Assembly (NCBI GenBank): GCA_903873965.1
Contig: CAIQQO010000374.1
Location: 1-43,832 of the forward strand
Length of the DNA stretch: 43,832 nucleotides
DNA from: an uncultured bacterium
GTDB lineage: Bacteria > Chloroflexota > Anaerolineae > J036 > Brachytrichaceae
Direction: 5' to 3'
Positions 41,201-43,832 of the stretch are shown in pieces. Position 1 is the stretch's first letter. Each line of letters opens with the position of its first letter. The translations under genes were made by a program, and so were the position numbers. The notes below the pieces were generated by a model. It was given only the letters and a program-made list of their open reading frames with translations. It did not search any database and was not told the DNA's origin.

Positions 41201-41276
41201 GACGATTACGGTGGAGAGCGAAGTGGGCAGGGGCACCACTTTTACGGTGATGCTGCCGCGTAATGATGAGGCATGA
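38223..41276 (+). CDS. Multi-PAS/GAF sensor histidine kinase, no membrane segment
   Basis: The 1017-residue protein has a short charged N-terminal helix with the LIHELQVHQIELEMQNEEL signature. PAS domains lie at about 75-190 and 205-325, each ending in a TERKQAEQ- or SARKRAEE-type linker. A GAF domain spans about 345-500, a coiled coil 500-535, and two more PAS domains 535-655 and 660-775. The histidine kinase core follows: phospho-acceptor H802 in AAHQFRTPL, N-box VDNAIKYSP near 920, G-boxes DQGIGIP and GTGLGLSIV. There is no membrane helix or receiver domain, so it is a cytosolic sensor whose partner regulator is not in the window. It probably senses redox or small ligands via PAS/GAF. A second ATG at 38229 is an alternative start. 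Confidence 0.94.
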   Translation: MIMDKNTPDWAVERRRFAEERLAAQLQGGASTSPALALVTEVEARRLIHELQVHQIELEMQNEELQQSRAQVDITLQRYSDLYDFAPAGYLLLDHLGVILQANLTGANMLEVNRADLVGRRLGVFVTRDDRGVLNAFIARAFAHDAKQACEVALEQTPGQSQSNCLFVRMEGSVTMNRQECCVTMIDITERKQAEQALLDKHWRMEGIIEGARVGTWEWDVQTGETVFNEIWAQLIGYTLAELAPVSIKTWKAHTHPDDLKYATKLLERHFFSELPYYDCEVRMRHKDGHWVWIHDRGSVITRTPDGKPLMMFGTHIDISARKRAEEALKSSLREANRSAQRLATLHTLDKVIHRAYAVDDIAKTALRYMCELIPATTASVVEYDAAGARWTTLAIQTDTPEITARLASFKPPLAFVSAIKTDRYYLNNDVTPRSDMISMGMDIYSVGIRSNLVVPLHESGELIGLLHISDKSPDFITAEYIDIAHEVAAKIASAMRQKRAMIRLRAHAEELERRVADRTAELEATVTSLRESEENFRTVADYTYNWEAWLGADGAYRYVSPSCQYISGHTAAEFMADPALIVRITHPDEQALLREHNHAVTHEAMHDDADLDFRILTPEGEICWVSHSCTPVYAADGQWLGRRESNREITERKHMEARLHILFNDAPDPIILLDKDYMLRDANHAYEIMTGYMRAELVGKDPRALGIVSSDDSDATRLAQATLARGQGVFEYIVTVCAKNGACFDVEISMHPVMIDAERMYLASLHDISARKQAESMMIESMRKLEELNQLKTRFVSVAAHQFRTPLATISLTAENLSAYRARMNDAKIEVRLSKIVAEVKHMQRLIDDLLHLTHMQSAGYRARLARHDLDAACREIVDQFHLDPQLKHTLAYASSAQPLSVMLDAGLIKEAITNLVDNAIKYSPAGSVVTMALTTRYQQVELRVSDQGIGIPPVDQPHLFHPFYRGSNINETPGTGLGLSIVKNAIELHGGTITVESEVGRGTTFTVMLPRNDEA

Positions 41277-41371
41277 CTTTGAACTGCGCAGCGGCAAGTT
41301 GTTTTGCTCGTTACCTGTGAATCCCTGGCAAAGTGGTGTGAGTGGTTTTATGATTGGGTTGAGGTGTATAT

Positions 41372-42160
41372 ATGTTGTCAAAGGATCAAGTAGAGTTTTA
41401 TAACGAGCACGGGTATTTGCATATTCCACAGGTGTTTTCTCCTGCTGAGATTGGGGAGTTATCGGATGATCTGGACAAGCTGGTCCGTGAGTGGGCCACC
41501 ACGAGCATGGGTTGGACAGGCCCCTGGCGCAGAGCCTATATGTCGGCTGAAGTAGAAGCCAAGTCCAAGTTAACCGCCATGCACGATCTGCAGTTCTACT
41601 CAATGGCCTGGATGCGGGCAGTCACATCCTCGCGCATGGTCGATGTCGTTGCCGACTTGCTTGGCCCGAACGTTGACCTGCATCACTCGACGCTGCACAT
41701 CAAGCCGCCGGGAGCTGGTCAGCCTTTCCCGATGCACCAGGATCATCCGTTTTACATGCATGTGGACGGGCGCTACGTCGATTGCCTTGTTCACCTGGAT
41801 GACACCTTCCACGCCAACGGCGAGATTCGTTTTCTGGATGGGTCGCACAAAATGGGCGCGCTGGAGCACATCACCATGACGCCCGAAGGGCCATGCACCC
41901 CACACTTGCCGACCGATCAGTATCGCCTGGAAGACACCGTCGCGGTGCCCGCCAAGCGCGGCGACCTGGTATGTTTCAACATCAATACCATCCACGGTTC
42001 GTACATTAACACGACTGACAAGGCGCGCCGCATGGTGCGTGTCGGCTATCGCAACCCGGAGAACAAGCAATATGCCGGACAGAGCTTTGGCCGGCCGTCA
42101 TTGATGGTGCGCGGGTATCGCGAGCGGCAAGACGGCCAGCAGTTGTACCCGACAGAGTAA
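41372..42160 (+). CDS. Phytanoyl-CoA dioxygenase family protein (second copy)
   Basis: The 262-residue protein belongs to the same superfamily as the 37320 gene but is only distantly similar to it. The triad is H122 and D124 in FPMHQDHPFYMHV, and H208 in FNINTIHGSYINTT, with R219 or R220 shortly after for 2-oxoglutarate. The YNEHGYLHIPQVFSPAEI start and ARRMVRVGYRNPEN end are typical of PhyH proteins of about 260-280 residues. The substrate is unknown. A GAGGTG Shine-Dalgarno sits about six bases before the ATG. It follows the first kinase gene after 95 bases and precedes the second kinase, completing a PhyH-kinase-PhyH-kinase order. Confidence 0.9.
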   Translation: MLSKDQVEFYNEHGYLHIPQVFSPAEIGELSDDLDKLVREWATTSMGWTGPWRRAYMSAEVEAKSKLTAMHDLQFYSMAWMRAVTSSRMVDVVADLLGPNVDLHHSTLHIKPPGAGQPFPMHQDHPFYMHVDGRYVDCLVHLDDTFHANGEIRFLDGSHKMGALEHITMTPEGPCTPHLPTDQYRLEDTVAVPAKRGDLVCFNINTIHGSYINTTDKARRMVRVGYRNPENKQYAGQSFGRPSLMVRGYRERQDGQQLYPTE

Positions 42161-42180
42161 CAGTTCCTTCTATTTTCAGA

Positions 42181-42211
42181 GCCGATGTCAGCGCCTCCCG
42201 CTGATGTCGGC
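42181..42211. terminator. Hairpin after second PhyH gene
   Basis: GCCGATGTCAGCG (42181-42193) and CGCTGATGTCGGC (42199-42211) form a 13-bp stem (two G-U pairs in the middle) with a five-base loop, 20 bases after the PhyH stop. No U-tract follows, so it is either a weak terminator or an RNA-processing/regulatory hairpin before the kinase promoter. Confidence 0.5.
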
Positions 42212-42227
42212 ACATATGTGATTACGA

Positions 42228-42237
42228 TGCTATACTG
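42228..42237 (+). promoter_or_regulatory. Extended -10 promoter element ahead of second sensor kinase
   Basis: The same TGCTATACTG as at 38166-38175, with TATACT at 42231-42236. It lies 131 bases ahead of the kinase ATG because about 90 extra bases separate the conserved block from the gene. Confidence 0.55.
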
Positions 42238-42367
42238 TTATTAACGCATATTGTTTACTCGGTTGCCTGGACTCGTATGCCGTAGGTGAAAGCAGCATCT
42301 TTACGCATGTGCAACAACAGGGGGCTTAGTTGGCTTATTCCATCGTGCCAAGCCCAGGTCTTGAACC

Positions 42368-43832
42368 ATGGATAAAAACCTTCATACTCAGAAATCGACG
42401 CTACGCCGACAGGCGGAAGAACGATTAGCGTCGCGCCCATCTACCACCCGCACCCTGTCTCAAGTCGATGCTAACCGTCTCATCCACGAGCTGCAAGTCC
42501 ACCAGATTGAACTGGAGATGCAGAATGAGGAGATCAAGCGCACCCATGCAGAGATAGCTGTTCTGCTGGATAAATACACCAACCTGTATGACTTCTCACC
42601 AGTCAGCTATGTGGTGGTGCATCGCGATGGCACTATTCTGCAGTCCAACCTGGCCTTTGAGCGACTGGCAGGCATTGATCGCCCCCAGTTGCTTGGCCGG
42701 CGGCTGAGCCTGTTTGTAGCCATGTCCGATCGCCCTGCGCTGAATGCCGTGATTGAGCAGGCGTTTGCCCATCACAACCGTCAAGTGTGCGAAGTGGAAC
42801 TGGCGCGAGAAGCCGGCATCAGCGCGCCTGCCCATGTCCAGATCGAAGCGACCGTTTCGGAGGATGAAATGGAATGTCGGCTGGTCATGGTCGACATCAC
42901 GGCGCGCTGGGTGACAGAAAAACAGTTGCGCGATAGCGAAGAATGCCACCGCGTGCTGCTCAACACGCTGGCCGAAGGTGTTGTTGTTCTGGATGACACC
43001 GTCGCTGTGATCATGGCCAACCCCGGCGCACAACAACTCATGGGGCTGACCACCGATCAACTGATGGGGCGCACCGCCATCGACCCGCGCTGGTCTGCGG
43101 TTCATGAAGACGGATCGCCCTTCCCCAGAGAGATGCAACCGGCATTTCAGACGCTGCACGACGGTGAGCCGCGCAACCGGGTCATCATCGGCATCCACCA
43201 ACCCGATGACAGCCTGACCTGGGTTTCAGTGAATACCCGGCGCATACATTGGTGGGGCGCTCCGGCCCGTGATGGCGTTGTGGCCATCATCAGCGATTAT
43301 GGAGAGCGCAAACAGGCCAAGGAATGGCGCATGGCCGCTGAACACAACTTGCACCGGTCAGAGATACGCCTTGCCACCCTGCACGCGCTCGATGCTGCCA
43401 TTCAACAGGCCGAGAGCATCGACGAAATTGCACGCAGGGCGCTGCGGCATCTGAGCGATTTGATCCCGTTTACGACCGCCTATGTGATTGAATATGACGC
43501 GGCTGATGCCACGTGGGCGATTAAAGCCATCCAGACGGATACACCTGAAATTGCATCCGGCATGGATCGGTTCCAATTGCCGCCCACATTTATCAATACG
43601 ATAGACGCTCGCAAGTATTATGTTACCAATGACACTAAGGTGAAGCCCCCGTCCACATCGGTCGGCATGGCCGCGATGGCCTTTGGGCTGCGCTCGATCA
43701 TGGTGATCCCGCTGCATGAGCAGGGGATTCTGAATGGCGCATTGCATGTCGGTGCGAGGACGTCGGGGTTTTTCAGCGACGAATATATCGAGATCGCGCG
43801 TGAGGTGGCGGCGCAGATTGCGGTTGCCATTC
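42368..43832 (+). CDS. PAS/GAF sensor histidine kinase, paralogue of the first, truncated by window end
   Basis: The frame opens at ATG 42368 and runs 488 codons to the window edge without a stop. It is a clear paralogue of the 38223 kinase. It has the same start (MDKN), the same LIHELQVHQIELEMQNEE helix, a first PAS domain with LYDFSPVSYVVVHRDGTILQSN, a second PAS domain (about 195-320), and a GAF domain starting near residue 335 (RLATLHALDAAIQQAESIDEIA). The GAF segment matches the other kinase closely (AIQTDTPEI, YIEIAREVAAQIA). The histidine kinase core is expected beyond the edge but is not seen. The linker REITERK is replaced here by DITARWVTEKQL and DYGERKQAKEW. Confidence 0.85.
   Translation, partial: MDKNLHTQKSTLRRQAEERLASRPSTTRTLSQVDANRLIHELQVHQIELEMQNEEIKRTHAEIAVLLDKYTNLYDFSPVSYVVVHRDGTILQSNLAFERLAGIDRPQLLGRRLSLFVAMSDRPALNAVIEQAFAHHNRQVCEVELAREAGISAPAHVQIEATVSEDEMECRLVMVDITARWVTEKQLRDSEECHRVLLNTLAEGVVVLDDTVAVIMANPGAQQLMGLTTDQLMGRTAIDPRWSAVHEDGSPFPREMQPAFQTLHDGEPRNRVIIGIHQPDDSLTWVSVNTRRIHWWGAPARDGVVAIISDYGERKQAKEWRMAAEHNLHRSEIRLATLHALDAAIQQAESIDEIARRALRHLSDLIPFTTAYVIEYDAADATWAIKAIQTDTPEIASGMDRFQLPPTFINTIDARKYYVTNDTKVKPPSTSVGMAAMAFGLRSIMVIPLHEQGILNGALHVGARTSGFFSDEYIEIAREVAAQIAVAI

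Overview
The window (43,832 bases, fairly GC-rich by eye) reads as one stretch of chromosome from a Gram-positive-like or monoderm-type heterotroph. The best guess is Chloroflexota (Anaerolineae or Caldilineae-like). Pointers are a DUF2089/DUF4097/ABC operon, a type 2 isopentenyl-diphosphate isomerase, Pro/Thr-rich membrane proteins with LysM or PD40 domains, several phytanoyl-CoA dioxygenases, and short dispersed repeats. This taxonomic call is inference; there is no rRNA or tRNA gene here to confirm it.

Layout. 1-4410: a truncated Clp-type AAA+ gene with a degenerate Walker A, a processive GT2 glycosyltransferase, a bifunctional nuclease family protein, and a divergent beta-CASP ribonuclease-like protein. 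4474-10194 (minus): a seven-gene operon behind a near-consensus sigma-70-type promoter. It encodes a DUF2089 zinc-ribbon protein, two DUF4097 beta-solenoid proteins, an ABC-2 exporter (ATPase plus permease) and two small proteins. Five of the seven carry the same about 30-residue SHOCT-like helical module. 10458-17157: universal stress protein, Fni, acyl carrier protein, then an alaX / metal-ligand-less MBL-fold protein / ribokinase operon, and an M32 carboxypeptidase. 17188-20248: a remnant of a DNA alkylation repair gene and ppc. 20279-25068: a Ser/Thr kinase with a PD40-like C-terminus, operonic with a LysM protein carrying two peptidase-like sites, and a YcxB-like protein. 25180-31008: GT39-type membrane glycosyltransferase, HAD phosphatase plus MFS transporter, DegV and nitrilase-family amidohydrolase; this stretch is rich in short repeats. 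31050-34487: a DUF4157 (eCIS-core) 927-residue protein followed closely by a small DUF4279-like protein, which looks like an effector/partner pair. 34653-37094 (minus): enolase-superfamily enzyme, creatininase-family amidohydrolase, an orphan C-terminal fragment and YciI, probably a small catabolic operon. 37320-43832 (plus): two successive cassettes, each a phytanoyl-CoA dioxygenase followed by a PAS/GAF sensor histidine kinase; the second kinase runs off the window.

The most interesting items are the SHOCT/DUF4097 operon, the DUF4157/DUF4279 pair, the duplicated PhyH-kinase cassettes with related upstream regions, and a set of short repeats (periods 7 and 21, and a GGCATCCCT-core repeat) that lie inside coding sequences. 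No gene-free stretch exceeds 300 bases. The longest (10195-10457, 17158-17398, 37095-37319, 42161-42367) hold promoters, a gene remnant, a heptamer tract and a hairpin plus promoter, respectively. No CRISPR array, transposase, phage gene, rRNA or tRNA was seen.
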